Positions 54,046-64,000 of a stretch of DNA of 64,000 nucleotides are shown in pieces (position 1 is the stretch's first letter; every line of letters starts with the position of its first letter). The notes under the pieces were generated by a model that saw only the letters and a list, made by a program, of their open reading frames with translations, had not been told where the DNA came from and did no database searches. The stretch comes from Sphingosinicella sp. LHD-64 (GTDB taxonomy: Bacteria; Pseudomonadota; Alphaproteobacteria; Sphingomonadales; Sphingomonadaceae): contig NZ_JAVIFV010000001.1 in NCBI RefSeq assembly GCF_031157375.1, positions 806,001 through 870,000 on the forward strand, in the 5' to 3' direction. The translations under genes and the position numbers were made by a program.

Positions 54046-54703
54046 AGCCCTGGTCGGATTCGGCGCCCTCCGCGGCATGCGCTGCCTCGGCCTCACGGAC
54101 CGCTGCCTCGCGCTCGGCGCGCAGTTCCTCGATCAGCGCCTCGCGGTCGCGGACCATGCCGGCATCGTTCTGCACCGCCTCGATGCCCGCCGCCTTTGCC
54201 GCCTTCGCCACCGCCGCGTCGAGCTCGCGCTGCGAGGTGAGGCCGAGCGTCACCGGATCCTTGGGCTGGATGTTGGCGATGTTCCAGTGGCTACGCTCGC
54301 GGATCGCCTGGATGGTCGAGCGGGTGGTGCCGATGAGCTTGCCGATCTGGCCGTCCGAAAGCTCCGGATGGTTGCGGATCAGCCAGGCGACGCCGTCCGG
54401 CTTGTCCTGCCGCTTGGAGACCGGCGTGTAGCGCGGCCCCTTGGTGCGCACCGCCTGGTCGGGCTCGCGGTGCATCTGGAGCTTGTAGGCGGGATCGGCC
54501 TGTCCCTTCTCGATCTCGTCCATGGTGAGCTCGCCCGAGCGGAGCGGATCACGGCCGGTGAGCTTGGTTGCGGCGGTATCGTCCGCGATCGCCTGGACCT
54601 CGAGAATGTGCAGACCGCAGAACTCGGCGATCTGCTGGAAGGTGAGCGCGGTGCTGTCGACGAGCCAGCTGGCCGTCGCGTGGGGCATGAGCGGCTGGGC
54701 CAT
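54023..54703 (-). CDS. trcR: DUF1013 cell-cycle transcriptional regulator TrcR
   Basis: 226 residues, ATG at 54703 behind GGAGGATTTC. The conserved DUF1013 start MAQPLMPHATASWLVDSTAL and the helix-turn-helix-like LSDGQIGKLIGTTRSTIQAI are present, followed by RSHWNIANIQPKDPVTLGL. A charged helical tail ends the protein. TrcR binds RNA polymerase and influences ctrA-dependent cell-cycle genes in alphaproteobacteria. It is divergent from cysNC. Confidence 0.93.
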   Translation of the reverse strand: MAQPLMPHATASWLVDSTALTFQQIAEFCGLHILEVQAIADDTAATKLTGRDPLRSGELTMDEIEKGQADPAYKLQMHREPDQAVRTKGPRYTPVSKRQDKPDGVAWLIRNHPELSDGQIGKLIGTTRSTIQAIRERSHWNIANIQPKDPVTLGLTSQRELDAAVAKAAKAAGIEAVQNDAGMVRDREALIEELRAEREAAVREAEAAHAAEGAESDQGFVDPFRS

Positions 54704-54834
54704 GAAATCCTCCGGAAACAATAAGGGCCGCCCCTTCCCGGAGCGGCCGACGCATGGCGGCGATGTAAGCCGGAGCGGGAGGCGACGCAAGCCAAAGCGT
54801 TTGAAAAGCGTCGGTCCGCCAGTAACGTGCGGCG

Positions 54835-56631
54835 ATGAAATCCATGCTGCGCTTCATGACCTCCGGCTCGGTCGACGACGGCAAATCGACCCTGATCGGC
54901 CGATTGCTGCGCGACAGCGGCGCGCTGCCGGAAGACCGGATCGGCGACGTCACCGATCTGGCGCTGATCGCCGACGGGCTGGAGGCCGAGCGCGAGCAAG
55001 GGATCACGATAGATGTCGCTCATCTTTCCTTCGCCACATCGAGGCGGCGGTTCCTCCTCGCCGATGCACCGGGGCACGAACAATATACACGCAACATGGC
55101 GACCGGCGCCTCGAACGCCGATGCCGCGATCGTGCTGGTGGATGCGTTCAAGGGACTGCTGCCTCAAACCCGGCGGCATGCCTATATCGCCCGCCTGCTC
55201 GGCATCCGGACCTTCTGCCTCGCGGTCAACAAGATGGATCTGGTCGGCTTCGATCGCGACCGGTTCGAGGCGATCGCGGCAGAGCTTGCGGCCTTCCTGG
55301 CGCGGATTGGCGGCGGGGCGCTGACGGCAATCCCGGTCTCTGCGTTGCACGGGGACAATGTGGTCGAACGGTCGACGGATACGCCCTGGCACGAAGGTCC
55401 GACGCTTCTCGACTATCTCGAGACGGTCGAGGTCGCACCTCAGGGATCGCACATTCGGTTTCGAATGCCGGTGCAGCATGTCATCCGCGACGGATCGTTC
55501 AGAGCCTATGCCGGAACAATCGCAGCGGGACAGGTGAAGCCGGGCGACGACGTGGCAATCCTGCCATCCAATAGACACGCCAGGATTGAACGGATCGTTG
55601 CGATGGGTGGCGATCTCGAGGTGGCGGAGGCGCCCCAGTCGGTGGCGCTGACCTTCACCGATCCGATCGACTGCTCGCGCGGCGACATGATCGCCGATCC
55701 CGAGCATCCGCCGCATATCGCCGACCAGTTCGAAGCGACATTGATCTGGATGGGCGATGCGCCGTTGCTGCCGGGCCGGCAATACCTGCTCAAGATCGGG
55801 ACCCAGACCGTACCGGCGACGGTCCAGAAGCCCAAGCACAAAATAAGTGTCGATACGCTGGAGCAGCTCGCGACGAAGACATTGGAGCTGAACGAGATCG
55901 GCACTGCGAATGTCTGGACCGCCCGGCCGATCGTCTTCGAATCTTATGAGGCCAATCGGCCGCTCGGCGGCTTCATCCTGATCGATCGTCTCAGCGGCAA
56001 CACGGTGGCCGCCGGCCTGATCCATTTCGCGCTCTATCGCGCCGAGAATGTCCATGCCCAGGCGCTGACGGTGACGGCCGAGCGACGGGCAGCGCTGATG
56101 GGCCAGGCGCCGAAGCTGCTCTGGTTCACCGGCTTGTCCGGCGCCGGCAAATCGACCATCGCCAATCTGGTCGAGACGAAGCTGCACGCGCTCGGGCGAC
56201 ACACCTTCCTGATGGACGGCGACAATGTCCGCCTGGGGCTCAATCGCGATCTCGGCTTCACCGCCGCCGACCGGGTCGAAAACATCCGCCGCGCCGGCGA
56301 GGCGGCCAGGCTGATGACCGATGCGGGCCTCATCGTCCTCGCCGCCTTCATCAGTCCGTTCCGCGCCGAACGCGACATGGTCCGTGCGATGATGGGCGGC
56401 GGCCGGTTCGTCGAAATCTTCATCGATACGCCGCTGGAGGAAGCCGAGCGGCGCGACGCCAAGGGCCTCTACGCCCGTGCCCGAGCCGGCGAAATCGCGA
56501 ACTTCACCGGCATCGCCTCACCCTACGAACCGCCGGAGAGGCCCGAAATCCGGATCGACACATTGGCGACGAGCGCCGGGACGGCGGCCGACCTGATCGT
56601 CCGCTACCTGGAGGATCGCGACGCCGGATAG
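54835..56631 (+). CDS. cysNC: bifunctional sulfate adenylyltransferase subunit 1 / APS kinase
   Basis: 598 residues. The N-terminal GTPase has GSVDDGKST at residues 10-18, DAPGHEQY at 77 and VNKMD. The C-terminal APS kinase begins about residue 425 with [11 protein letters not shown] (Walker A, 431) and has [10 protein letters not shown]. CysN needs CysD to make APS, and CysC then makes PAPS for sulfate assimilation or sulfation. cysD is normally just upstream; here the upstream gene is the divergent trcR, so cysD must lie elsewhere or be absent. Confidence 0.95.
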   Translation: MKSMLRFMTSGSVDDGKSTLIGRLLRDSGALPEDRIGDVTDLALIADGLEAEREQGITIDVAHLSFATSRRRFLLADAPGHEQYTRNMATGASNADAAIVLVDAFKGLLPQTRRHAYIARLLGIRTFCLAVNKMDLVGFDRDRFEAIAAELAAFLARIGGGALTAIPVSALHGDNVVERSTDTPWHEGPTLLDYLETVEVAPQGSHIRFRMPVQHVIRDGSFRAYAGTIAAGQVKPGDDVAILPSNRHARIERIVAMGGDLEVAEAPQSVALTFTDPIDCSRGDMIADPEHPPHIADQFEATLIWMGDAPLLPGRQYLLKIGTQTVPATVQKPKHKISVDTLEQLATKTLELNEIGTANVWTARPIVFESYEANRPLGGFILIDRLSGNTVAAGLIHFALYRAENVHAQALTVTAERRAALMGQAPKLLWFTGLSGAGKSTIANLVETKLHALGRHTFLMDGDNVRLGLNRDLGFTAADRVENIRRAGEAARLMTDAGLIVLAAFISPFRAERDMVRAMMGGGRFVEIFIDTPLEEAERRDAKGLYARARAGEIANFTGIASPYEPPERPEIRIDTLATSAGTAADLIVRYLEDRDAG

Positions 56632-56697
56632 GCAGGTTCGGCGGTTGCGTCCCTTCGGGCGGCGCTCTATGCCTTCGGGCGTGAGGGGGAATTCGAC

Positions 56698-57195
56698 ATG
56701 TTTTTGACGGCCTTAGCGCTGGCGACGGCGATGCCGCCGCGGCCGATGATGGCGGAGGTCTCGCGCGATCCGATCACCGATCAGGTCCGCGCGCGCGCCG
56801 TGCTCAACGACAATCGCAACCAGCTGATCGTGGCCTGCGATCCGACCCGGTATCGCGGCATGCGGGTGATGCTGCGCTTCCCGAGCTGGTTCGACCGCGG
56901 CAATATCTTCAGCGGCGTCAGGCCCTTCACCTACCGGTTCGATGCCAATCCGCCGCGCCGCTTCAACTGGCATATCCAGGACGACACCGCCACGCTCACC
57001 GGCCGCCGCAAGGTGGAGTCGTTCGTCCAGTGGCTGAGCTCTTCGGAGCGGCTCGTTATCCGTGCCCGCGATGTCGAGGAGCGGCCTGTCGACCTCAGCT
57101 TCCGCATTGCCGGCGCGGCGCCCGCCCTCGCCCAGGTCCGCGAGGCCTGCACCCAGCCGAGACGGCGGCGTGGCTTCTGGTGGCCGTTCTCCTAG
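56698..57195 (+). CDS. hypothetical protein, possibly exported
   Basis: 165 residues, ATG at 56698 with AGGGGGA upstream. A short N-terminal hydrophobic stretch (FLTALALATAMPP) may be a signal sequence. The body is beta-rich with conserved-looking LNDNRNQLIVACDPTRYRG and YRFDANPPRRFNWHIQDDTA segments, and it ends in a basic, Trp-containing tail (RRRRGFWWPFS). I do not recognise the family. It ends 9 nt from the convergent aminotransferase stop. Confidence 0.65.
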   Translation: MFLTALALATAMPPRPMMAEVSRDPITDQVRARAVLNDNRNQLIVACDPTRYRGMRVMLRFPSWFDRGNIFSGVRPFTYRFDANPPRRFNWHIQDDTATLTGRRKVESFVQWLSSSERLVIRARDVEERPVDLSFRIAGAAPALAQVREACTQPRRRRGFWWPFS

Positions 57196-57204
57196 GGAAC
57201 CCGG

Positions 57205-58377
57205 CTAGCCGGCCAGGAACTTCTTCACGCCGCGTGCCGCCTGTCGGATGCGCTGCTCGTTCTCGACGAGGGCGATGCGAACATAGCCTTCCCCTTCCTC
57301 GCCGAAGCCGGAACCGGGCGCGACCGCAACGCCGGCTTTCGAGAGCAGCTGCTTGGAGAATTCGAGCGAGCCGTGCCTGCGCCACGCCTCCGGGATCGGC
57401 ACCCAGGCGAACATGCTGGCCTCGGGCGGCGGCACGTCCCAGCCGGCCCGGCCGAAACATTCGACGAGGCAGTCGCGCCGGCTCTTGTAGAGCTTGCGGT
57501 TGGCCTCGACGATGTCCTGCGGCCCGTTGAGCGCGGCGGCGGCCGCCGCCTGGATCGGCGTGAACGCGCCATAGTCGAGATAGGATTTCACCCGGCCGAG
57601 CGCGCCGATCAGCGCCGGATTGCCGACCGCGAAGCCGATCCGCCAGCCGGCCATCGAATAGGTCTTGGACATCGAGGTGAACTCGACCGCCACCTCCTTC
57701 GCGCCCGGCACCTGGAGGATCGAGGGCGTCGGCACGTCGCCATAGTAGATTTCGGCATAAGCAAGGTCGGAGATGACCCAGAGGCCATGCGCCTTCGCGA
57801 AATCGACGACCTGCCGGTAGAAATCGATGTCCGCGACATAGGCTGTCGGGTTGGACGGATAGCCGATCACCAGCACTTTCGGCGTCGGCACGGTGTAGCG
57901 CACCGCCCGTTCCAGCTGGGTGAAGAAATCCGGCCCCGGCGCGGCGGGGATCGAGCGGATCGCGGCGCCCGCGATGATGAAGCCGAACTGGTGGATCGGA
58001 TAGGAGGGATTGGGCGCGAGCACGACGTCACCCGGCGCGGTGATCGCCTGGGCGAGATTGGCGAGGCCCTCCTTCGACCCCAGCGTCACGATCACCTCAC
58101 TGTCGGGGTCGAGATCCACGCCGAAACGGCGCTGGTAATAGGCGGCTTGCGCGCGGCGGAGGCCGGCAATGCCCCTGGAGGCCGAATAGCCGTGGGCGCG
58201 TGGATTGCGGGCGACCTCGGCCAGCTTCTCGACGACATGCGCGGGCGGCGCGCCGTCCGGATTGCCCATGCCGAGATCGATGATGTCCTCGCCCCGCGCC
58301 CGCGCCGCCGCCTTCATCGCATTGACTTCGGCGAAGACATAGGGCGGCAGGCGGCGGATGCGGTAGAAATCGGTCAT
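57205..58377 (-). CDS. class I/II PLP aminotransferase (AlaC/LL-DAP-like)
   Basis: 390 residues, ATG at 58377. The start FYRIRRLPPYVFAEVNAMKA is typical of AlaC-type enzymes. The PLP Lys is in SMSKTYSMAGWRIGF and the cofactor Asp/Tyr in WVISDLAYAEIYYG. It probably transfers amino groups between alanine or methionine and 2-oxo acids; LL-diaminopimelate aminotransferase is a related option. The 50-bp element shared with ppdK lies about 50 nt upstream. Confidence 0.9.
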   Translation of the reverse strand: MTDFYRIRRLPPYVFAEVNAMKAAARARGEDIIDLGMGNPDGAPPAHVVEKLAEVARNPRAHGYSASRGIAGLRRAQAAYYQRRFGVDLDPDSEVIVTLGSKEGLANLAQAITAPGDVVLAPNPSYPIHQFGFIIAGAAIRSIPAAPGPDFFTQLERAVRYTVPTPKVLVIGYPSNPTAYVADIDFYRQVVDFAKAHGLWVISDLAYAEIYYGDVPTPSILQVPGAKEVAVEFTSMSKTYSMAGWRIGFAVGNPALIGALGRVKSYLDYGAFTPIQAAAAAALNGPQDIVEANRKLYKSRRDCLVECFGRAGWDVPPPEASMFAWVPIPEAWRRHGSLEFSKQLLSKAGVAVAPGSGFGEEGEGYVRIALVENEQRIRQAARGVKKFLAG

Positions 58378-58425
58378 GGCGTCACCGCCTCTGGCCAGCG
58401 TGCGGTCCAGGCGCAAGCCGAAAAG

Positions 58426-58475
58426 TTCGGCGGAAGTTTCATAAGGTTCAGCTTCCCTGGGCGAAAAATCCGGCC
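58426..58475 (-). repeat. 50-bp conserved element upstream of aminotransferase gene, copy 2 of 2
   Basis: On the minus strand it reads CCCAGGGAAGCTGAACCTTA then TGAAACTTCCGCCGAA. It matches the element at 41011-41061 at about 45 of 51 positions. The remaining part of the 307-bp gap (58476-58684) shows only a short GCGGG/CCCGC inverted pair and no gene; it must contain the GNAT promoter. Confidence 0.75.
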
Positions 58476-58684
58476 TCCCGCGGGTGGATGAAAGCTCGGG
58501 ATGAGCCGTGACTTCGGTGCAAGACAGGTTGCGGGCGTCATCCCGCCAAGGTGACAGGCGAAATCCTATTTGTATCCAACAATCCTCCCCGCCCCGATAT
58601 CGCGGCGCTCATCCCCATCAAACTTTCCACACCTGCGCATTCCGCTAAAGCGCCGCACCATGCGGACACGCGCCGGAGACGATC

Positions 58685-59170
58685 ATGAGCTTCAGAATCC
58701 TGCCTTATGACGAGACGTATCGAGCAGAGGTCCTCGCCCTGTCCCTGCGATCCTGGGCACCGGTGTTCGCGCAGCTGGAGCCGGCCGTGCCGCCCTACGT
58801 CTACCACACCTTCTATCCGGACGGATGGGGGGCACGGCAGACCGCCGACATCGGGCGGTTCCTCGATGCCGAAGGTCGGTGCGTGTGGGTGGCATGCGAC
58901 GACAGGGCAGTGCTCGGCTGGGTCGGCGTTCGCCTGCATCCCGAAGATCATATGGGCGAAGTCTATATCCTTGCCGTCGATCCGGACCGGCAACGGCAGG
59001 GGCTCGCACGGGCGCTGCTCGAACGGGCTCTCGACCACATGCGGGACGCCGGGATGAGGATCGCGATGGTCGAAACGGGCGACGATCCCGGCCATGCCCC
59101 GTCGCGCGCGGCCTATGAGCGGAGCGGCTTCGAACGATGGCCGGTCGCCCGCTATTTCCGGGAGCTCTAG
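58685..59170 (+). CDS. GNAT-family N-acetyltransferase
   Basis: 161 residues. The acetyl-CoA loop is in EVYILAVDPDRQRQGLARAL (RQGLA in place of RGxGxG/A), with preceding strand WVACDDRAVLGWVGVRL and terminal YERSGFERWPVARYF. It acetylates an unidentified amine. No neighbour suggests a substrate. It is convergent with the membrane protein gene. Confidence 0.9.
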   Translation: MSFRILPYDETYRAEVLALSLRSWAPVFAQLEPAVPPYVYHTFYPDGWGARQTADIGRFLDAEGRCVWVACDDRAVLGWVGVRLHPEDHMGEVYILAVDPDRQRQGLARALLERALDHMRDAGMRIAMVETGDDPGHAPSRAAYERSGFERWPVARYFREL

Positions 59171-59194
59171 CACACCCGGCTGGCCGTGACATCG

Positions 59195-59791
59195 TCAACC
59201 CGAGCGCCGGAGCGCGAGCCTCCCCTGCCGCCGACCGACCGGGTGCGCGGACGACCAGGACGCCAGCGCCAGCAGGGCCGCGCCGAGCAGCTCCAGCGGC
59301 TCCTCAATCAGCCGCGTGCGCGGTCGTTCCAGCAGGTCACAGGCCAGTGCGATGGCCAGCGCGGCCGAAGCGAGGGCGACGAGCGCGCGGCGACGATCGG
59401 TTGCCACCCAATGAACCAGGCCCTGAACGGTGACTCCGGCCCGGACGACAAGCCGTGCGCCGATGCCACCCGCCAGCGCCGACGCGAAGCCAGCCAAGGC
59501 CAGATACAGCGGCGACATCGAGACCGCGCGCCAGGCGAGCAGCACCAGGTCGTGCGCACCGTCCAGTTCGCCGCCGCCGCGCATCGCGGGCATCGACCAT
59601 CCGAACAGGCGGGCGCCGAAGCTCAGCTCGGACAGGCAGCAAATCGCCGCGAGAACGGCAGCGTAGAAGCGAAGCCAGCCAAGATCGGCCAGGTGTCGCC
59701 ATCGGAGTACAATCGTCAGGGCCGCGATCGCGAACAGGCCCGCCGAGGCCCACTCGATCGGACCGTCCTCGCCGAGTGCGGCCCCGATCAT
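59195..59791 (-). CDS. multi-pass membrane protein of unknown function
   Basis: 198 residues, ATG at 59791 behind AGAGGGG. At least five hydrophobic segments are visible (WASAGLFAIAALTIVLRW, FYAAVLAAICCLSEL, LVLLAWRAVSMSPLYLAL, ALVALASAALAIALACDLL, LELLGAALLALASWSSA). The C-terminus is basic. No family recognised. It is divergent from the lipase-like gene. Confidence 0.7.
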   Translation of the reverse strand: MIGAALGEDGPIEWASAGLFAIAALTIVLRWRHLADLGWLRFYAAVLAAICCLSELSFGARLFGWSMPAMRGGGELDGAHDLVLLAWRAVSMSPLYLALAGFASALAGGIGARLVVRAGVTVQGLVHWVATDRRRALVALASAALAIALACDLLERPRTRLIEEPLELLGAALLALASWSSAHPVGRRQGRLALRRSG

Positions 59792-59960
59792 CGCACCCCT
59801 CTTCTGTTCGGCTTCTCTCGCGCCACCGCTTCTTCCGAGCTTCTGTCCATGCTGCTGATGACTGCCGACGGATGGATCGGGCCTGAACACCTCCGCCGCC
59901 TCCGGCCCTGCGGAAAGTGCGGTCTGTCGCGCCGTCGTCCTTTGCGATAAGGTTGCGCCT

Positions 59961-61109
59961 ATGCGGGGGGCTCTCAAGACCCTGACCATCATGCTGGCCG
60001 CCGTCGCGGCAATGATCGCGCTGCCCGGGGCTGCGCTCGCCCAGCGTGCCGGGACGCTGATCGACGCGCAGTCGGCGCGCGAGGCGCCGGCGGGCATGCG
60101 GGCCTGGAGGATACGCTACTGGACCACGAGCGATCGCGGCCGGCCGATCCAGGTGACCGGCATGGTGATCGCACCGCGCGGACGGCCGGGGCGCGAGCCG
60201 CGACCGGTGATCGCCTGGACCCATGGCGCGCTCGGCGTCGCATCGCGCTGTGCACCGTCGATCGGCGAGCTCAACTTCACGATGATACCGACGCTGAGCG
60301 ACGTGCTTCGGCGGGGCTATACGGTGGTCGCGCCGGATTATCCGGGGCTCGGTTCGGAGGGAATGCACCCGTTCCTGGTCGGGACCAGCACCGCCCATTC
60401 GGTGCTCGACGCGGTGCGCGCCGCGGGCGGCATTCGTGAGGCGGCGGCGTCGCGCCGCTTTGCGCTGTGGGGCGAATCCCAGGGCGGCCATGCGGCGCTG
60501 TGGAGCGGCCAGCTGGCGCGCAGCTATGCGCCGGATCTCGACCTCGTCGGCGTCGCCGCGATCGTGCCGCCGACCGACCTCGCCCGCAATTTCGCGGACG
60601 GCAGCGACCAGAATGCGCGGGCGATGCTGACCGCCTTCACCGCGACGAGCTGGTCGCGGCACTTCGGCGCGCCGCTGACCGCCTTCGGCCGGCGGTCGAC
60701 CCAGAACGTCATTATCCGGCTCGCCGACAACAACTGCATCGAGGTCAGTGGACGGCCGCGGCTCGGCACGATCATCGGCATTGCCGTCGCGCGGCAGGCG
60801 ATCCGGGGCGTCGATCTGGCCCGGACCCAGCCCTGGGGTGCGCTGATGCGGGAGAACAGCGTATCGCCGCGGGCCGTGCCGTCTCCGCTCATGGTCGTCC
60901 AGGGCACCGCCGACACGATCGTCGCGCCGGCGGTGACGCTCGACTTCGTCTGGCGCGCCTGCGCAAGCGGCAAGACAGTGCGCTTCATTTCCGTCCCTGG
61001 AGGCGAGCACGCGACAGTGGCTCGGACCGAGGTCCGCACGACGCTCGACTGGATCGACGCGCGGTTCCGCGGCGAGCGGGCGCCGAACGACTGCCGATCC
61101 TTATCGTGA
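59961..61109 (+). CDS. exported secretory-lipase-like alpha/beta hydrolase
   Basis: 382 residues. A signal peptide ends near ALAQ. The fold has an oxyanion region VIAWTHGALG, the nucleophile elbow LWGESQGGHAAL with Ser173, an Asp in QGTADTIV and the catalytic His in PGGEHATV. This matches the LIP secretory lipase family (PF03583), which includes fungal lipases and bacterial esterases. It probably hydrolyses lipid or ester substrates outside the cytoplasm. Confidence 0.88.
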   Translation: MRGALKTLTIMLAAVAAMIALPGAALAQRAGTLIDAQSAREAPAGMRAWRIRYWTTSDRGRPIQVTGMVIAPRGRPGREPRPVIAWTHGALGVASRCAPSIGELNFTMIPTLSDVLRRGYTVVAPDYPGLGSEGMHPFLVGTSTAHSVLDAVRAAGGIREAAASRRFALWGESQGGHAALWSGQLARSYAPDLDLVGVAAIVPPTDLARNFADGSDQNARAMLTAFTATSWSRHFGAPLTAFGRRSTQNVIIRLADNNCIEVSGRPRLGTIIGIAVARQAIRGVDLARTQPWGALMRENSVSPRAVPSPLMVVQGTADTIVAPAVTLDFVWRACASGKTVRFISVPGGEHATVARTEVRTTLDWIDARFRGERAPNDCRSLS

Positions 61110-61128
61110 TCCCTCCGTGTCGCGGATG

Positions 61129-61155
61129 AAAAAGGGGCGACCCGAAGGCCGCCCC
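61129..61155 (-). terminator. intrinsic terminator of the TonB receptor gene
   Basis: On the minus strand GGGGCGGCC-TTCG-GGTCGCCCC is followed immediately by TTTTTC, 24 nt after the receptor stop. One mismatch in a 9-bp stem with a stable TTCG loop. It separates the receptor from the convergent lipase gene. Confidence 0.85.
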
Positions 61156-61178
61156 TGGAGTTGCAGTCGCGAAGGGAC

Positions 61179-64000
61179 CTAGAAGTCCACCCGTACTCCG
61201 GCCCGGAAGGCACGGCCGAAGATGCCCGTTCCCCCCTGGACGGCATTGTAGAGATGCGCGCCATAGGTGACCGGGTCGATCGGCGGCAGGTCGTCCAGCA
61301 CGTTGAGCACGTTCACGTAGAAGGTGAACTGATCGTTGAGCTGGAACTGGCCGGTGAGATCGAGGGTGACGTAGTCATCGACACGGCAGGGCGTGTAGCC
61401 AGGGGACAGGCCGCAATCGCCCGCCGTGTCGGGACCGGTCTCGTCCTCGGCCGACAGATCATAACCGCCGAACCAGTTGACGATCCCGGTGAGGGTGAAC
61501 TCGTTATATTCCAGCGAGTTCACCCAGCTGCCCCGCCAGCGCGGCGTGCCCGAGCCGGCCGTCAGGGCAAAGTTGCCGAGCGTGCCTTCATAGTCCTGCT
61601 TCGTCCCGTCCGGGAAGGTCGTGCTGAGCTCCAGGATATAGCTCGCCTCCGCATTGGTCCGCCACCTGAGCCCCGGCGCCAGCTCGAAATTCGCATTGGC
61701 AGCGAAGTCGAGGCCTTCCGACTTGATCGTGTTGGCGTTCACCAGCTGCGATTCGACGAAGGCCGGGCGCGGCAACGCATCGGGGAAGTTGGGATCCGGC
61801 GCATCCGGGATCACATTGTAACCGTCCGGGATCGGCTGCCCGGCAAAATAGGCGTCCAGCGCCGGACCGATCGGCGCCGACGTGATCGCCCCCGTCTTGC
61901 GGATGTTGTAGTAGTCGACCGAGAGCGTCACGTTCGGGATCGGCCGGAAGATCGCGCCCAACGTGAAGCTGCGCGACTTTTCCGGCTCCAGATCCGGCGA
62001 GGCCAGCGTCGTCAGGCCGCGCGAGTAATTGGTGATATAGGCCGGGCACCCGTCCGGATTGTCGCTCCGGCAGTCCGGCCCGTATTGCGAAAGGAACGAG
62101 TTCGGCAGGGTCGAGGTCGACACGGTGACGAAGCCGGTGGTCGGCAACGCATTGGCCTCGCCGAACGACGGGATGCGGAAGCCGCGTGAATAGGTGCCGC
62201 GCAGCGTGATCTCCGGAATCGGCCGGAAGATGATGCCGGCCTTCGGCGAGAAGGAGTCCTGTCCGCTCGAGTAACGGTCGTAGCGGCCGGAGACGTTCAC
62301 CTCGACCTGCTCGATGATCGGCGCGTTGACCTCCGCAAAAGCCGAATAGACCGTGCGGTTGCCCGAGGTGCCGAACGCGTTCAGCGTGAAATAGCGCTGT
62401 GTCGGGCCATCCGTGTCGGGGTTGGCGCTGGGCGCGTCCACCGCCTCGTACCGGATTTGCGCACCGAAGCCGAGCTCGAGCGGGCCGCCGGGCAAGTCGG
62501 CCAGCGCAGTGCTGAGATTGACCTGGGCCGCATAGAGATCGGACGAGGCATTGGTGACATTGTCGGGGGAGACGAAATCCAGGATGTCCTGATCGTTGAG
62601 CTCGGGATTCACGAAGTTGAACGTGCCCTGCGCGATCGCGGTCAGCATGTTGGCGATGTAGACATAACCTTGCTGGAGGCGACGCAGGTCGTTGTGCATT
62701 GCCGTCGCTTCGACGCTGTAGTCCCAATTGTCCCACAACGTGCCGGAAATGCCGAACGCCGCGCGATACACGCGACTGCGGGTCTCGTTATACACGGGGT
62801 CCTGGATCGGCCGGCCGAGAATGCGGGCGACCTGGCCCTGCGCCGCGAACGGATTGTTCGGATTGAGAACGCCGTTGGTGGCATCGCAACCAGTATTGGT
62901 GCCGCGCGCGTCGCCGACGCCGTTCGGGCACACGTAGACCGGCAGGGTCAGTGCGAAGGATCCCGGCGCCAGTGCCGCCGACGGACCGGCGGCCGTCGAG
63001 AACGGCCGGAACAGGATGCCTGCATTCGCCTGGCCGCGGAACACCGGCGGCGCGCCGGTGAAGTTCACGGTGCTCTGCTGGAAATTGACCATCAGATAGG
63101 CTTCGGACGAATCGCCGACCTGGACCGTGAACCGGCCAGACCCGCCGAACCGCTCGATGTTCGGCGCCACCACGCCATAGCGATTGGTGATGTCCACCGT
63201 ACAGACCGGGGTGTTGATGGGGGCCACCGCATTGGCGGCGTTCGCGATCTCCTCCGGCGTCAGGTTGTAGCCGGGGCCATATTGGCAGCCGGCCGCCGGA
63301 TTCAGCAGCTCGTACCGGCTGCCGGGGATCGTCGCGTTCGTGCCGGTGTAGGGCCGGACATAGACGTCATATCCGACCAGGAAGCCTTCGAGCTGACCGC
63401 TTTCGGGATCCCGCGAGTTGACGATGTTGTTGGGACCGCATTCGCCCTCGAAGCAGATCGCGGTCTGATCGTCGGTGTTGAACGGATATGGGAGCTCGCG
63501 GTTGTAGACCGCCTCGGAGCGGTAATAGAAGCCGCTCAGATAGGCATTGAACCCCTGGCTCGCGAGATCGCCGATGCCGGCGGTCAAGCTCAGACGGTAA
63601 TTGGCAGCGTCGCCGTCCTGCGAGATGCCCGCCTCGCCGCGGGCCCGCACGCCCTGGAACTCACGCCGGGTGATGATGTTGATCACGCCCGCGATCGCGT
63701 CGGCGCCATAGGTCGACGACGCGCCGTCGCGCAGCACCTCGATCCGCTCGATAATGTCGTCGGGGATGGTGTTGAGGTCGACGAAGTTGCGGGAGCCGTC
63801 GTCCGCCAGCGGATAGTAAGCGGCGCGCTGGCCGTCGAACAGGACCAGCGTGGAGTTGGTCGAGAGGCCACGCAGGGACGCGGCGGACGCGCCGGCGGCG
63901 AAGGCGCCGTTGGCGGTGAAGGAATTGGTGAGCGCCGGACCGTTGTTGGACGTGAGCTGCTGGATCGCGTCCTGGACCGTGTTGATGCCGCGCCGGTCGA
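61179..64000 (-). CDS. TonB-dependent receptor, 5' end outside the window
   Basis: About 940 residues are visible, from within the plug domain to the stop. The plug shows [11 protein letters not shown], then [20 protein letters not shown] and [20 protein letters not shown], the pattern of large sphingomonad/xanthomonad receptors for plant-derived or other complex substrates rather than classic siderophores. The barrel contains [20 protein letters not shown] and ends [10 protein letters not shown] with terminal Phe. The start codon and signal peptide lie beyond 64000. A terminator follows its stop. Confidence 0.94.
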   Translation of the reverse strand, partial: DRRGINTVQDAIQQLTSNNGPALTNSFTANGAFAAGASAASLRGLSTNSTLVLFDGQRAAYYPLADDGSRNFVDLNTIPDDIIERIEVLRDGASSTYGADAIAGVINIITRREFQGVRARGEAGISQDGDAANYRLSLTAGIGDLASQGFNAYLSGFYYRSEAVYNRELPYPFNTDDQTAICFEGECGPNNIVNSRDPESGQLEGFLVGYDVYVRPYTGTNATIPGSRYELLNPAAGCQYGPGYNLTPEEIANAANAVAPINTPVCTVDITNRYGVVAPNIERFGGSGRFTVQVGDSSEAYLMVNFQQSTVNFTGAPPVFRGQANAGILFRPFSTAAGPSAALAPGSFALTLPVYVCPNGVGDARGTNTGCDATNGVLNPNNPFAAQGQVARILGRPIQDPVYNETRSRVYRAAFGISGTLWDNWDYSVEATAMHNDLRRLQQGYVYIANMLTAIAQGTFNFVNPELNDQDILDFVSPDNVTNASSDLYAAQVNLSTALADLPGGPLELGFGAQIRYEAVDAPSANPDTDGPTQRYFTLNAFGTSGNRTVYSAFAEVNAPIIEQVEVNVSGRYDRYSSGQDSFSPKAGIIFRPIPEITLRGTYSRGFRIPSFGEANALPTTGFVTVSTSTLPNSFLSQYGPDCRSDNPDGCPAYITNYSRGLTTLASPDLEPEKSRSFTLGAIFRPIPNVTLSVDYYNIRKTGAITSAPIGPALDAYFAGQPIPDGYNVIPDAPDPNFPDALPRPAFVESQLVNANTIKSEGLDFAANANFELAPGLRWRTNAEASYILELSTTFPDGTKQDYEGTLGNFALTAGSGTPRWRGSWVNSLEYNEFTLTGIVNWFGGYDLSAEDETGPDTAGDCGLSPGYTPCRVDDYVTLDLTGQFQLNDQFTFYVNVLNVLDDLPPIDPVTYGAHLYNAVQGGTGIFGRAFRAGVRVDF

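Noticed and set aside
1-64000. CRISPR arrays, rRNA operons, complete tRNA genes, insertion sequences
   Set aside because: No regularly spaced repeats, no rRNA-like sequence, no full cloverleaf and no transposase reading frame were found. The repeats present are short interspersed palindromes.

Overview
The window is a GC-rich chromosomal segment of an alphaproteobacterium, most likely Sphingomonadales. The signs are two TonB-dependent receptors with sphingomonad-type plugs, separate glyQ and glyS genes, trcR (DUF1013), a cpa/tad pilus locus, the xseB-ispA and coaD-cyclophilin-queA groups, and several short palindromic repeat families. Genes are dense, many overlap by 1-22 nt, and GTG or TTG starts are common. 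No CRISPR array, rRNA, complete tRNA, transposase or integrase was seen.

Layout. 1-2.4 kb: a truncated exported-protein gene, then a compact minus-strand cluster of a 44-residue peptide gene, a perfect 11-bp stem hairpin, and two translationally coupled beta-domain plus helical-repeat proteins. This looks like an unrecognised peptide-modification (RiPP-like) locus. 2.6-6.5 kb: an aminoglycoside-phosphotransferase-fold kinase, a CHASE2 class III nucleotide cyclase and an overlapping exported protein. 6.7-12.6 kb: a TonB receptor with a PAP2 phosphatase, an exported M3 peptidase and a Popeye-like membrane protein. 12.6-16.5 kb: VapBC, an aldehyde dehydrogenase and a ThDP enzyme.

16.8-26.4 kb holds a four-gene operon that is the second highlight. 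It encodes a pentaheme cytochrome c, a lipoprotein with two GlcG/HbpS-like units, a large outer-membrane beta-barrel, and a 1416-residue decaheme cytochrome fused to a C-terminal LVIVD-type beta-propeller. This resembles a porin-cytochrome conduit for electron transfer across the outer membrane, with an unusual architecture.

26.6-30.8 kb: a lipoprotein, ispH, rnhA, a FAD oxidoreductase and an alpha/beta hydrolase. 30.9-37.9 kb: cpaA-B-C-D-E-tadB-tadC, with neither the CpaF ATPase nor a Flp pilin in the window. 38-45.5 kb: ppdK, glyS and glyQ. GlyS carries two different palindromic repeats translated in frame plus a low-GC patch, and a 28-nt tRNA-Gly 3' end lies between glyQ and glyS. 45.5-54.8 kb: housekeeping genes (Nudix, queA, cyclophilin, coaD, ispA, xseB, trcR), an NRDE protein, a DUF427 remnant and a second toxin-antitoxin pair. 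54.8-64 kb: a cysNC fusion without cysD, an aminotransferase, a GNAT, a lipase-like hydrolase and a TonB receptor that runs off the end. A near-identical 50-bp element precedes both ppdK and the aminotransferase gene.
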